Below the pieces are notes generated by a model. It did not search any database and was not told where the DNA came from. It saw only the letters and a program-made list of their open reading frames with translations. From the NCBI RefSeq assembly GCF_020026305.1, contig NZ_CP075691.1, positions 3,968,001-4,032,000 of the forward strand: DNA of 64,000 nt, given 5' to 3'. Source of the DNA: Streptomyces sp. 135. GTDB taxonomy: Bacteria; Actinomycetota; Actinomycetes; Streptomycetales; Streptomycetaceae. Positions 41,557-49,175 of the stretch are shown in pieces (position 1 is the first letter of the stretch; the number at the start of each line of letters is the position of its first letter). The position numbers were made by a program, and so were the translations under genes.

Positions 41557-41742
41557 ATGCCGCTCATCGCCCTTGCCGTCGCCGCCCTCGCCATCGGCTT
41601 CGAACAGCTCATCCAGTGGAAGTACGGACCGCTGGGCATCATCGCCTTCGTCCTGCTGACCGTGGGGATCAAGGCGAAGAACACCAAGATCAGCGGGGTC
41701 GGGGCGGCGCTGCTCGTCCTGCTCCTCGCACAGCCGGGCTGA
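41557..41742 (+). CDS. Small membrane protein, 61 aa (paralogue of 40210)
   Basis: MPLIALAVAALAIGFEQLIQ, WKYGPLGIIAFVLLTVGIKA: two hydrophobic segments around the same QWKYGPxGI core as the protein at 40210, ending KNTKISGVGAALLVLLLAQPG. An AAGGAGGAAC ribosome site precedes ATG 41557. About 130 bases separate the palindrome from the start, more than in the first module. Followed by a strong hairpin terminator. Function unknown; its pairing with a GntR regulator is the main clue. Confidence 0.75.
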   Translation: MPLIALAVAALAIGFEQLIQWKYGPLGIIAFVLLTVGIKAKNTKISGVGAALLVLLLAQPG

Positions 41743-41820
41743 CGGCCCGGCTGAGCGGGTCCGACTGGCCGGGTTCCCATCCGGAGGGGAGCCGGGAGTC
41801 CGGCCGGCCGTCGGAAAACC

Positions 41821-41856
41821 GAGTCCCGGCTCCCGGCTACGGGGGAGCCGGGACTC
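41821..41856. terminator. Hairpin with perfect 14-bp stem
   Basis: GAGTCCCGGCTCCC (41821-41834) pairs with GGGAGCCGGGACTC (41843-41856) around an 8-base loop. It lies between the small membrane protein gene (+) and the convergent acetyltransferase remnant (-), so it can serve both. Confidence 0.8.
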
Positions 41857-41874
41857 AGCTTTCCCGGGCCCGCC

Positions 41875-43166
41875 TCAGAAGATGTCCTGGCACCACGGCC
41901 GCCGGGCGGTGCGAAACAGGGCGTCGGCGTCCGCGGCCGCCCCGGCCCGCTCCTCGGCCACGAGCCCGAGCGCCACGAGCCGCGCCACGGACTCGTCCCC
42001 CAGCCACAGCCGCGCCAACGCACCGACGTCCAGGGTGAGATCGGGCTCCTGACGGGTCGGCGCGCACACCGCGCCGCCGCCCTGCGCCACCCCCAGCCGA
42101 TAGCGCCCGCCCGCGAGCCCCGCCGCGTCGGCGACCTCCAGGACGAGCACCCCTGACCCCGCGTACGTACGCGCCTCCAGGGCCCGCCAGCCGGACTTCA
42201 CCGTGGCGACCCGGTCGACCGGGCAGACGAAGTGCCGCAGGGCCCGCTCGGCGGCGGGCGTGACGGCGGTCAGCGACAGCACCGTCAAGGTGTTGACCGG
42301 CTGCCGGGTGTCGCTCCGCTCGTCGTCCGTGGCGCGGTACGCGACCAGGCCGTCGACGCGCCCCGACGGGTCGCGGTAGAGGGCGTAGAACGGCTCCTGC
42401 CAGGGGGCTCGGGCGTGGCCTGCTGCCCGGTGTTCCGCGGCCACCACCACCGGTCGCGGTTGACCGCGCCGTGCCGCGCGTCCCTGAACCGCTCGTGCAG
42501 CTCGGGCCCGAACTCGCGTACCTCGTCACCGTCGACGAGATCGATGCGGGCCCCGGTGTCCGACGGCCCCGACCAGCGCGGGTCGAGCCCCGAGCGCGGC
42601 ACGTCGACCGTCCACTCGGTGACCGAGGTCGCGGGCCCGAAGCCGAACCGGCCGTAGATCCCGTACTCGGTGGCGATGAGCGTGGCGACCACGTCACCGC
42701 GCTCCTTCGCCGCCGCGAGATCGGCGGCCATCATGCGGGTGAGGATGGAGCGGCGATGGGGGTCCCCCCTGCTCCTTAAGAGCTTGATGGGGGTCCCCCC
42801 TGCTCCTTAAGAGCTTGATGGGGGTCCCCCCTGCTCCTTAAGAGCTTGATGGGGGTCCCCCCTGCTCCTTAAGAGCTTGGGGGAGCGTGGGCGCGACGGT
42901 CACCGCCGAGATGGCGTTGGCGGCCACGGCGGCACCGCCCACCGCGGTCAGCTCCTGGGCGTAGGACCGGTACGCCCCCACGCAGCGGCCGCGGTCGAAG
43001 GCCCCTGCATGCCGCCGATGTCACCGCGGGCGCGGGTGTGGGCCACGGCCTCGTCGGAGATGCCCGCCAGGGGGTACAGGAACCCGGCGTGGGCGGCCCG
43101 TACCCAGACGGGCGGCTCCGCGTCGGTGACCGCTCTTACCTCGATATCGCCTTCAAGATCGCGCAT
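41875..43166 (-). pseudogene. Eis-like GNAT N-acetyltransferase, broken in three places
   Basis: The N-terminus (MRDLEGDIEVRAVTDAEPPV, with FLYPLAGISDEAVAH) runs to about 43003, where similarity moves to another frame (FDRGRCVGAYRSYAQELTAV, then NAISAVTVAPT). Four 31-bp repeats (42755-42878) are inserted exactly where the acetyl-CoA loop should follow, introducing a stop. After them the fold resumes as RRSILTRMMAADLAAAKERG and YGIYGRFGFGPAT. Near 42420 a third frame change leads to the sterol-carrier-like C-terminus ending in the CQDIF found in Eis proteins. No functional product is expected. Confidence 0.82.
42755..42878. repeat. Four perfect tandem copies of a 31-bp palindromic unit
   Basis: Unit begins GATGGGGGTCCCCCCTGC and ends TCCTTAAGAGCTT, with two short palindromes (GGGGGTCCCCC and CTTAAG). 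Copies start at 42755, 42786, 42817 and 42848 with no differences seen. A partial fifth boundary, GGGGGAG, follows. Related single copies occur at about 47368 and 52524. Confidence 0.92.
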
Positions 43167-43224
43167 GCGCCCACGCCAGGCAGCCCGGCACGTTCTGCCC
43201 ACCGGCTTTCCGCGTGAGCCCGGG

Positions 43225-43827
43225 TCACACCAGCAGATCGTCCACCTGCGCCTCGCCCTCGCGGTAGCGCCGGGTGATCTCCGCGCTGCAGTGGTCCGCC
43301 GTGCGCTGGAGCGACTGGCGGCGCCGCGAGACCTGCTGTTCGTACCGCACGAGGCGACCCATGGCCGCGGTCAGCTCCTCGTCCGTGCGGGCCGCCAGGT
43401 CGGAGAGCGCGACCTCGGCGAGCATCTCCGTGGCCAGCAGGCGGTACTCCTCGCTGTGCGGCGTGCCGAGCGTGACGTGCCGGGCCGACGAGCGCTGCCG
43501 CGCCGGGGCGTCCGCCAGGATCTCCGAGAGCCGGTCGACGACGGCCGCCTCCGGCTTCGGCTCCAGCGTGTTCCCCCGGCGCGCGATCTCGGCGCGCAGG
43601 ATGTCGATGCGCCCCTGGAGAAGCCGACGCACATAGCTGAGGTCGGCCTCGTCCTGCTGCGCCGCCCTGCGCAGCTCCCGAAGCTCCGGCAGCCGCCGCG
43701 CCGCGAGGTCGCGCACCGGCACCTCGGGCAGCAGCGGACTCGCCGTGCGCTGCGTCGGCGGACGCGGAACCGGTGTGCGCCGCAGCGAGATGCGGCCGGG
43801 CGACTGCCCCGTACCTGGTGTGATCAT
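43225..43827 (-). CDS. rsiG: RsiG, anti-sigma factor for WhiG, 200 aa
   Basis: Coiled-coil protein with two copies of the cyclic-di-GMP-binding signature E-x3-S-x2-R-x3-Q-x3-D: one in EADLSYVRRLLQGRID (about residues 61-76) and one in EQQVSRRRQSLQRTAD (about 168-183). This duplicated signature defines Streptomyces RsiG, which with c-di-GMP holds the sporulation sigma factor WhiG inactive. The N-terminal 40 residues are disordered and basic. ATG 43827. It stands alone between the acetyltransferase remnant and dtd. Confidence 0.92.
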   Translation of the reverse strand: MITPGTGQSPGRISLRRTPVPRPPTQRTASPLLPEVPVRDLAARRLPELRELRRAAQQDEADLSYVRRLLQGRIDILRAEIARRGNTLEPKPEAAVVDRLSEILADAPARQRSSARHVTLGTPHSEEYRLLATEMLAEVALSDLAARTDEELTAAMGRLVRYEQQVSRRRQSLQRTADHCSAEITRRYREGEAQVDDLLV

Positions 43828-44008
43828 GTTGCTCTACCCGTCCCCTCGACCGGCCGACGCGGTGCACCGCGTGTGAGCATCGTGCCACCCCGAGTGGCCG
43901 CTATGTGAATGAGTGCCCGGAATCAGCCCCAGATGGGGGGATCCTGGGCATCCGATGGAACCGCCGGGCCCGTCCGGCCGTCACGGGGGGGCACGGCATG
44001 ATGGCCGC

Positions 44009-44446
44009 ATGCGAGCAGTGGTGCAGAGGGTGGACGGCGCGAGTGTGGTCGTCGAGGGCGAGGACGGCCCCGAGACGGTGGGCGAGATCGACGGCGAGGG
44101 CCTGTGCGTCCTGGTGGGCGTCACGCACGACGACACCAAGGAGAAGGCGGCCCAACTGGCCCGCAAACTCTGGACGTTGCGCATGCTCGCCGACGAGAAG
44201 TCGTGCAGCGACATCGACGCGCCGCTGCTCGTCGTCAGCCAGTTCACGCTCTACGGCGACGCCCGCAAGGGCCGCCGCCCCACCTGGAACGCGGCGGCCC
44301 CCGGCGACGTGGCCGAGCCCCTGGTCGACGAGGTCGTGGCCCGGCTGCGCGCCCTGGGCGCGACCGTGGCGACCGGCCGCTTCGGGGCGCGGATGCGGGT
44401 GGGGCTGACGAACGACGGGCCGTTCACGGTGCTCCTGGAGATGTGA
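44009..44446 (+). CDS. dtd: D-aminoacyl-tRNA deacylase, 145 aa
   Basis: Starts MRAVVQRVDGASVVVEG and contains the catalytic SQFTLYGDARKGRRP and the C-terminal NDGPFTVLLEM, which are the conserved Dtd motifs. The enzyme removes D-amino acids from mischarged tRNA. Length is standard (about 145). ATG 44009 is chosen because the family sequence begins there, although the frame is open upstream. Confidence 0.95.
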   Translation: MRAVVQRVDGASVVVEGEDGPETVGEIDGEGLCVLVGVTHDDTKEKAAQLARKLWTLRMLADEKSCSDIDAPLLVVSQFTLYGDARKGRRPTWNAAAPGDVAEPLVDEVVARLRALGATVATGRFGARMRVGLTNDGPFTVLLEM

Positions 44447-44461
44447 GCCCGCGCCTGGCCC

Positions 44462-45427
44462 CTACGGCTCGACCACGACCTCCTGGGCCGCGGCGGTGTC
44501 CCCCGCCACCAGCTCCGCGTCCACCGGCACGTTCCGCTTCACCAGCGCGAGGGCGATCGGCCCCAGCTCGTGGTGGCGGGCGGAGGTGGTGACGAACCCG
44601 AGCTTGCGGCCCTCGGCGCCCTCGCTCGCGAGGTGGACCGGCGTCCCGGCCACCGGCAGGTGGACGTCGCTGCCGTCCAGATGGAGGAAGACCAGGCGGC
44701 GCGGCGGCTTCCCCAGGTTCTGGACGCGGGCGACGGTCTCCTGCCCGCGGTAGCAGCCCTTCTGGAGGTGCACGGCGGTGCCGATCCAGCCCAGCTCGTG
44801 GGGGATCGTGCGGTGGTCGGTCTCGAAGCCGAGGCGCGGCCGGTGCGTCTCCACCCGCAGCGCCTCGTACGCGAGGAGACCGGCCGCCGGGCCGTTCTGC
44901 TCCGCGTAGGCCTCCAGGTCCGCGCGCGGCAGGAACAGGTCGCGGCCGTGCGCCGTCTCGCGTACGACGACTCCCTCGGGGACCGGGGCGATGGAACCGG
45001 CGGGCAGGTGGACGACGGCGAACTCGTCGGTGCGGTCGGCGACTTCCACGCGGTAGAAGAACTTCATGCTCTCCAGGTACGCGATGAGCGCGTCCTGCGT
45101 GCCGGGCTCGACGTGCGCCCAGATGGTCTCGCCGTCGTCCACGAGATAGAGGGCGTGTTCGATGTGGCCGTTGGCGGAGAGGATCAGCGCTTCGGTGGCC
45201 TGGCCGGCGGGCAGCTCGCTGACGTGCTGGGTGAGCAGCAGGTGCAGCCAGCTGAGGCGGTCGGAGCCGGTGACGGTGACCACACCGCGGTGGGAGAGGT
45301 CGACGAAACCGGTGCCGTCGGCGAGGGCGCGCTGCTCGCGGAACAGGTCGCCGTAGTGGGCGGCGACGCCTTCGTCCACGCCCTCGGCGGGGACGGCGCC
45401 GGGCAGGGACAAGAGGGGGCTCTTCAT
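44462..45427 (-). CDS. ygfZ: YgfZ/GcvT-type folate-binding protein, 321 aa
   Basis: Aminomethyltransferase-like fold with the signature KGCYRGQE at about residue 222, preceded by LGWIGTAVHLQ. YgfZ proteins bind folate and support iron-sulfur cluster enzymes. ATG 45427 (MKSPLLSL) is used; a GTG six bases upstream is also possible. It is convergent with dtd and transcribed away from nur across a 66-base gap. Confidence 0.92.
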   Translation of the reverse strand: MKSPLLSLPGAVPAEGVDEGVAAHYGDLFREQRALADGTGFVDLSHRGVVTVTGSDRLSWLHLLLTQHVSELPAGQATEALILSANGHIEHALYLVDDGETIWAHVEPGTQDALIAYLESMKFFYRVEVADRTDEFAVVHLPAGSIAPVPEGVVVRETAHGRDLFLPRADLEAYAEQNGPAAGLLAYEALRVETHRPRLGFETDHRTIPHELGWIGTAVHLQKGCYRGQETVARVQNLGKPPRRLVFLHLDGSDVHLPVAGTPVHLASEGAEGRKLGFVTTSARHHELGPIALALVKRNVPVDAELVAGDTAAAQEVVVEP

Positions 45428-45493
45428 GTTCACAAAGGGTACGACCAGCGGGCCCCGACGCTTATTCCTGCCCGCGCCCGCCGCCGCTTCCGG

Positions 45494-45934
45494 CTACTCC
45501 TGGCGGCACTTCCCGCACTGCCCGAAGATCGCGAAGTGCTTCAGGTCGGTGTCAAAGCCGAAGGTCTCGCGCAGCTTGGCGGTGAACTCCGCGGCGACCT
45601 CGGTGTCGGCCTCGATGACGTCCGTGCAGTCCCGGCAGACCAAGTGCATGTGGTGGTGGCGGTCGGCCAGGTGGTACGTCGGCGCGCCGTGCCCGAGGTG
45701 GGCGTGGCTGACGAGGCCCAGCTCCTCCAGGAGCTCCAGGGTCCGGTACACCGTGGAGATGTTGACCCCCGACGCCGTCTTGCGCACTTCGCAGAGGATG
45801 TCGTCGGGGGTCGCGTGCTCAAGGGTGTCGACGGCTTCGAGAACGAGCTGACGCTGCGGGGTCAGCCGGTAGCCGCGCTGCCGCAGGTCGCTCTTCCAGT
45901 CGGAGTCGGTGCTCCTGGAGTCGGTGCTCGCCAC
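45494..45934 (-). CDS. nur: Nur, nickel-responsive Fur-family regulator, 146 aa
   Basis: Fur fold: winged helix (RQRGYRLTPQRQLVLEAVDT, HATPDDILCEVRK, NISTVYRTLELLEELGLV), metal site HHHMHLVCRDC and a second CGKC pair. The sequence closely matches my memory of Streptomyces Nur (SCO4180), which represses nickel uptake and the iron superoxide dismutase when nickel is high. ATG 45934. An alternative would be another Fur paralogue, but the DLRQRGYRLTPQRQLVLEAV start is distinctive. Confidence 0.9.
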   Translation of the reverse strand: MASTDSRSTDSDWKSDLRQRGYRLTPQRQLVLEAVDTLEHATPDDILCEVRKTASGVNISTVYRTLELLEELGLVSHAHLGHGAPTYHLADRHHHMHLVCRDCTDVIEADTEVAAEFTAKLRETFGFDTDLKHFAIFGQCGKCRQE

Positions 45935-45950
45935 ACCAGAGAGTCTAGGT

Positions 45951-46538
45951 CTACTTGAAGAAAGCGATGCCGTCGTCGGGCAGGTCGCCGAGGTTGCGCG
46001 CCATGGCGGCGACCTCCTCGGGCGTGACGACCTTCTTGAGCTGCGCGGACATGTAGGGGCGCAGCGGCACCTCGGGGGTCTGCTTCTCGCCGACCCACAT
46101 CAGGTCGCCCTTCACATAGCCGTAGAGCCGCTTGCCGCCGGTGTAGGGGCCGGAGGCGGCGGTGCGCGCGACGGCGTCCGTGACCAGGTCGATCTGCGGC
46201 TTCTTGTCGGCCAGCTCGCCGTACCAGACCTCGACGACGCCGTCGTCGCGGACCATCACGACCTCGACCTTGCGGGGGCCTTCCTCACCTTCGGCGGCAA
46301 TGCGCCAGAAGCCCGACTCGGACTCCAGCGGCTTGACCTTGTTGCCCTCGGAGTCGAGCACCCAGGTGTACGAGCGGTACTCGATGAAGTCCCGCCCGTC
46401 GTGCGTGAAGGAGACCTCCTGGCCGAAGTTCGCCTTCTCGGCGCCGGGGAAGTCGGTGACGCCCGCGCCCGCCCAGTTGCCGAGGAGGAAGGCGAGGGGG
46501 ACGAGGGAGGGGTTCAGGTCGGACGGAATCTCGATCAT
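45951..46538 (-). CDS. Nitrobindin-like (FABP-family) heme-binding protein, 195 aa
   Basis: Beta-barrel with LLGNWAGAGVTDFPG (the GxWxGxG motif), YRSYTWVLDSEG, ESGFWRI and a C-terminal LRPYMSAQLKKV. These are hallmarks of the DUF1794/THAP4-like nitrobindin family, which bind ferric heme through a C-terminal histidine. I do not see an obvious histidine in the usual end position, so heme binding is uncertain. ATG 46538. 17 bases upstream of nur in the same direction. Confidence 0.88.
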   Translation of the reverse strand: MIEIPSDLNPSLVPLAFLLGNWAGAGVTDFPGAEKANFGQEVSFTHDGRDFIEYRSYTWVLDSEGNKVKPLESESGFWRIAAEGEEGPRKVEVVMVRDDGVVEVWYGELADKKPQIDLVTDAVARTAASGPYTGGKRLYGYVKGDLMWVGEKQTPEVPLRPYMSAQLKKVVTPEEVAAMARNLGDLPDDGIAFFK

Positions 46539-46581
46539 GGGAAGCTCAGGCGATCTGTGGTGGTGGGGAGGGTGGCGGGTA

Positions 46582-46683
46582 TCAGCGCTGGCCCTGGTAC
46601 AGCTTCTTCACGGTGAGCCCGGCGAAGGCGAGAACGCCGACGCAGACCAGGACCAGCAGGGCGGAGAAGAAGGCCTCAAGCAC
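46582..46683 (-). CDS. 33-residue membrane miniprotein
   Basis: GTG 46683 with a GAGGAG ribosome site eight bases upstream encodes MLEAFFSALLVLVCVGVLAF followed by AGLTVKKLYQGQR. One membrane helix with a positively charged end predicts a C-in topology. It is too short for routine gene calling. It lies 43 bases upstream of the nitrobindin-like gene in the same direction, so co-transcription is likely. Confidence 0.7.
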   Translation of the reverse strand: MLEAFFSALLVLVCVGVLAFAGLTVKKLYQGQR

Positions 46684-46797
46684 GGGGTGCTCCTCGGTGA
46701 GCTGTTGGGGCAGGTATCAGAGCCGGTCCCACTGTAGTCGGGCGGCGCCCGTCTCTCTCTGTGAGGGCCCTTACGTGTGGGGCCTTACGATGCCGCC

Positions 46798-47160
46798 ATG
46801 GCGAAGAAGCTCGTGATCAAGGTGACCGCCGGGGCCGACGCCCCCGAGCGCTGCTCCCAGGCCTTCACGGTGGCGGCCGTGGCCGTGGCCAGCGGGGTGG
46901 AGGTGTCGCTCTGGCTGACCGGCGAGTCGTCGTGGTTCGCGCTGCCGGGCCGCGCGGCGGAATTCGACCTTCCGCATGCGGCGCCGCTGCCGGATCTGAT
47001 CGACTCGGTCATGTCGGCGGGCCGGATCACGCTCTGCACGCAGTGCGCGGCGCGCCGCGACATCTCGGAGCAGGACGTCATCCCCGGCGTGCGGATCGCG
47101 GGTGCGCAGGTCTTCGTCCAGGAGGCGACGACGGAGGGCGTGCAGGCGCTCGTGTACTGA
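46798..47160 (+). CDS. DsrE-like sulfur-relay-type protein, 120 aa
   Basis: Rossmann-like alpha/beta fold of DsrE: KLVIKVTAGADAPERCSQAF, VSLWLTGESSWFA, and CTQCAARRDI with a conserved cysteine pair. DsrE proteins move sulfur as persulfide, and here the gene is within 1.6 kb of a thiosulfate sulfurtransferase. ATG 46798. Its direction is opposite to the neighbouring nitrobindin gene. Confidence 0.82.
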   Translation: MAKKLVIKVTAGADAPERCSQAFTVAAVAVASGVEVSLWLTGESSWFALPGRAAEFDLPHAAPLPDLIDSVMSAGRITLCTQCAARRDISEQDVIPGVRIAGAQVFVQEATTEGVQALVY

Positions 47161-47185
47161 GGCCGCCCGGTCGTACGCTGGGCGT

Positions 47186-47482
47186 ATGTACGCGCGCAGG
47201 CGCCATGTGTACTTCGTGATGATGGGGACGTGCCTCACGTTGTTCGTCCTGGCGTGGGGCGTCGTGCGGCTGTGGTCGGTGCCGGTCGCCGTCGGCATGT
47301 GCGTCGTGGCGATGGTGATCCCGCCACTGGCGGCCGTCGTCGCCAACCGGCGCGGCCCCGATGACCGGTGGGGGTCCCCCCTGGACGGAGCTTGTCGGAG
47401 TCCTCGGGGGAGGGACGATCCCTCCGGGGATCCCAAGTCGGACGAGTGGTGGGACGAGCTGGACGGCAGACGCCGCCGGTAG
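47186..47482 (+). CDS. DUF3099 membrane protein with in-frame palindromic insertion, 98 aa
   Basis: MYARRRHVYFVMMGTCLTLF, VVRLWSVPVAVGMCVVAMVI, PPLAAVVANRRGPDDRW: two membrane helices characteristic of actinobacterial DUF3099. The expected tail continues with DDPSGDPKSDEWWDELDG, but about 14 extra residues (GSPLDGACRSPRG) encoded by a palindromic GGGGGTCCCCCC element interrupt it. The frame is kept, so the protein may still work. ATG 47186, 25 bases after the DsrE gene. Confidence 0.85.
   Translation: MYARRRHVYFVMMGTCLTLFVLAWGVVRLWSVPVAVGMCVVAMVIPPLAAVVANRRGPDDRWGSPLDGACRSPRGRDDPSGDPKSDEWWDELDGRRRR
47368..47413. repeat. Dispersed palindromic element inside DUF3099 gene
   Basis: GGGGGTCCCCCC, then a GGACGGAGCTTGTCGGAGTCC hairpin-like middle, then TCGGGGGAG. 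Ends resemble the 31-bp units at 42755. It interrupts an otherwise conserved protein tail without breaking the frame. Confidence 0.7.
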
Positions 47483-47539
47483 CCGAAGAGCCGCACCCCG
47501 TTCCAGTGGCGTCCAACCCCCTGGGGTGCGGCCCTTCGG
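47483..47539. terminator. Bidirectional hairpin terminator
   Basis: A 17-base arm at 47483-47499 (CCGAAG through GCACCCC) pairs with 47523-47539 (GGGGTGCGG through CTTCGG) with one mismatch. It lies between convergent DUF3099 (+) and DUF1416 (-) genes. Confidence 0.8.
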
Positions 47540-47560
47540 CCGTTCACGGTGCGGCGCGGA

Positions 47561-47848
47561 TCAGACCGCGATCGCGACCTCCGCGAGGCCACCCGGCTGG
47601 GCGACGACCTTGCGGTCGGCCGTGCCGCCGGGGACCAGCGCCCGGACGGTCCACGTGCCCTCGGCGGCGTAGAAGCGGAACTGTCCGGTGGCCGAGGTGG
47701 GGACCTCGGCGGTGAACTCGCCGGTCGAGTCGAGCAGGCGCACGTAACCGGTGACGGGCTCGCCGTCGCGGGTCACCTGGCCCTGGATCGTGGTCTCACC
47801 GGGCTTGATCGTCGAGACGTCGGGGCCGCCGGCCTTTGCTCCACACAT
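47561..47848 (-). CDS. DUF1416-family protein, 95 aa
   Basis: Starts MCGAKAGGPDVSTIKPGETT and continues as a single beta-sandwich (GQVTRDGEPVTGYVRLLDST, FRFYAAEGTWTVRAL), the usual DUF1416 form. In actinomycetes it nearly always follows the thiosulfate sulfurtransferase gene, as here (45-base gap, same strand). The N-terminal cysteine may carry sulfur or metal, but this is a guess. Confidence 0.9.
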   Translation of the reverse strand: MCGAKAGGPDVSTIKPGETTIQGQVTRDGEPVTGYVRLLDSTGEFTAEVPTSATGQFRFYAAEGTWTVRALVPGGTADRKVVAQPGGLAEVAIAV

Positions 47849-47893
47849 GTCGTACTCCTGAGGTTCCTGAGGATGAGGGGAGGGTCGGGAGGC

Positions 47894-48739
47894 TTACTTG
47901 TCGGCGCCGAGCTCGATCGGCACGCCGACGAGGGAGCCGTACTCGGTCCAGGAGCCGTCGTAGTTCTTGACGTTGGTCTGGCCGAGCAGCTCGTGCAGGA
48001 CGAACCAGGTCAGGGCGGAGCGCTCACCGATGCGGCAGTAGGCGATCGTGTCCTTCGACAGGTCCACCCGCTCGGCCTCGTAGAGGGCCTTGAGCTCCTC
48101 GTCGGACTTGAACGTGCCGTCGTCGTTGGCGTTCTTCGACCACGGGATGTTGCGGGCGCTCGGCACGTGGCCGGGGCGCTGCGACTGCTCCTGCGGGAGG
48201 TGGGCCGGGGCGAGCAGCTTGCCGCTGAACTCGTCGGGCGAGCGCACGTCGACCAGGTTCTGCGCGCCGATCGCGGCCACGACGTCGTCGCGGAAGGCGC
48301 GGATCGAGGTGTCCTGCGGCTTGGCCTTGTACTCGGTGGCGGGACGGTTCGGTACCTCGGAGCCGTCGACCAGGTCGCGGGAGTCCAGCTCCCACTTCTT
48401 GCGGCCGCCGTCGAGCAGCCGCACGTCCTGGTGGCCGTAGAGCTTGAAGTACCAGAAGGCGTACGACGCGAACCAGTTGTTGTTGCCGCCGTAGAGGACG
48501 ACGGTGGAGTCGTTCGCGATGCCCTTCGCCGACAGGAGCTTCTCGAAGCCCTCCTGGTCGATGAAGTCACGGCGGACCGGGTCCTGGAGGTCCTTGGTCC
48601 AGTCGATGCGGATCGCGTTCTTGATGTGGTTCTTGTCGTACGCGGAGGTGTCCTCGTCGACCTCGACGAGGACGACCTTCGGGTCGTCGATGTGGGCCTC
48701 GACCCAGTCGGCGTCTACCAGGACGTCGCTGCGGCTCAT
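47894..48739 (-). CDS. Thiosulfate sulfurtransferase (two-domain rhodanese), 281 aa
   Basis: Two rhodanese domains: N-terminal VVLVEVDEDTSAYDKNHIKN without cysteine and C-terminal LVDVRSPDEFSGK with active-site loop YCRIGERSALT. The CRxGxR loop indicates thiosulfate preference. ATG 48739 has a GGAGGAGAG ribosome site. A cysteine-containing leader-peptide ORF lies 157 bases upstream. Co-transcribed with DUF1416. It is the counterpart of the S. coelicolor gene annotated cysA. Confidence 0.93.
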   Translation of the reverse strand: MSRSDVLVDADWVEAHIDDPKVVLVEVDEDTSAYDKNHIKNAIRIDWTKDLQDPVRRDFIDQEGFEKLLSAKGIANDSTVVLYGGNNNWFASYAFWYFKLYGHQDVRLLDGGRKKWELDSRDLVDGSEVPNRPATEYKAKPQDTSIRAFRDDVVAAIGAQNLVDVRSPDEFSGKLLAPAHLPQEQSQRPGHVPSARNIPWSKNANDDGTFKSDEELKALYEAERVDLSKDTIAYCRIGERSALTWFVLHELLGQTNVKNYDGSWTEYGSLVGVPIELGADK

Positions 48740-48895
48740 GCTTCTCTCCTCCGGGGCAGTTACGGCGGTGCGGCGTTGCGAGGGGACGTGCGGGTACGGC
48801 TGAGACGCGCGGGGAGGCGCGGCGTACGTGGCACGGGGGGTGGCCCTGACCGATGTCGTCAACGGGCCGGGGGAATACGGGAGGTGCGACTCCCG

Positions 48896-48976
48896 CTAGA
48901 AGGTGCGACAGAGCATGGCGGCGACGCGGCACAGGTCTACTGCCCGCCGCTTCGTGAGGTCCGCCTGTCGGTTCAT
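48896..48976 (-). CDS. Putative 26-residue leader peptide upstream of sulfurtransferase
   Basis: Begins MNRQADLTKRRAVDLCRVAA and ends MLCRTF. Two LCR motifs near the end match the small Streptomyces leader peptides I know upstream of sulfur-assimilation genes, where stalling at cysteine codons is thought to tune expression. No clear ribosome site; it may be leaderless. ATG 48976, stop TAG 48896. Confidence 0.75.
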   Translation of the reverse strand: MNRQADLTKRRAVDLCRVAAMLCRTF

Positions 48977-49063
48977 AGGGCCGATCGTAGGGATGCGAAG
49001 GCGGCTGTGTCACCGGCGCTCCGCATACTGAGACACGATCGTCCACGATGTGGGAATGGTTGA

Positions 49064-49095
49064 AGCCCGGGGCCGCCCCGGTGGGGCCCCGGGCT
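49064..49095. terminator. Hairpin terminator downstream of LmeA-like gene
   Basis: AGCCCGGGGCC (49064-49074) pairs with GGCCCCGGGCT (49085-49095), 10-base loop. It lies downstream of the minus-strand gene ending at 49176 and before the leader peptide. Confidence 0.7.
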
Positions 49096-49175
49096 CCGTG
49101 TCGTGCCCGTCACATCCGCCCGCCGGACGGGTCCGTCTCGCACTGCGGACGGAGCCCTGCGGGGGGGGGCGGGGT

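Noticed and set aside
42755..42878. CRISPR-like direct repeats
   Set aside because: Four 31-bp units follow one another without any spacers, inside a broken coding sequence, and no cas genes are near. They are a tandem expansion, not an array.
47549..49063. Long plus-strand open frame (504 codons) opposite the sulfurtransferase
   Set aside because: Antisense shadow of real minus-strand genes with DUF1416 and rhodanese motifs; typical of high-GC DNA.
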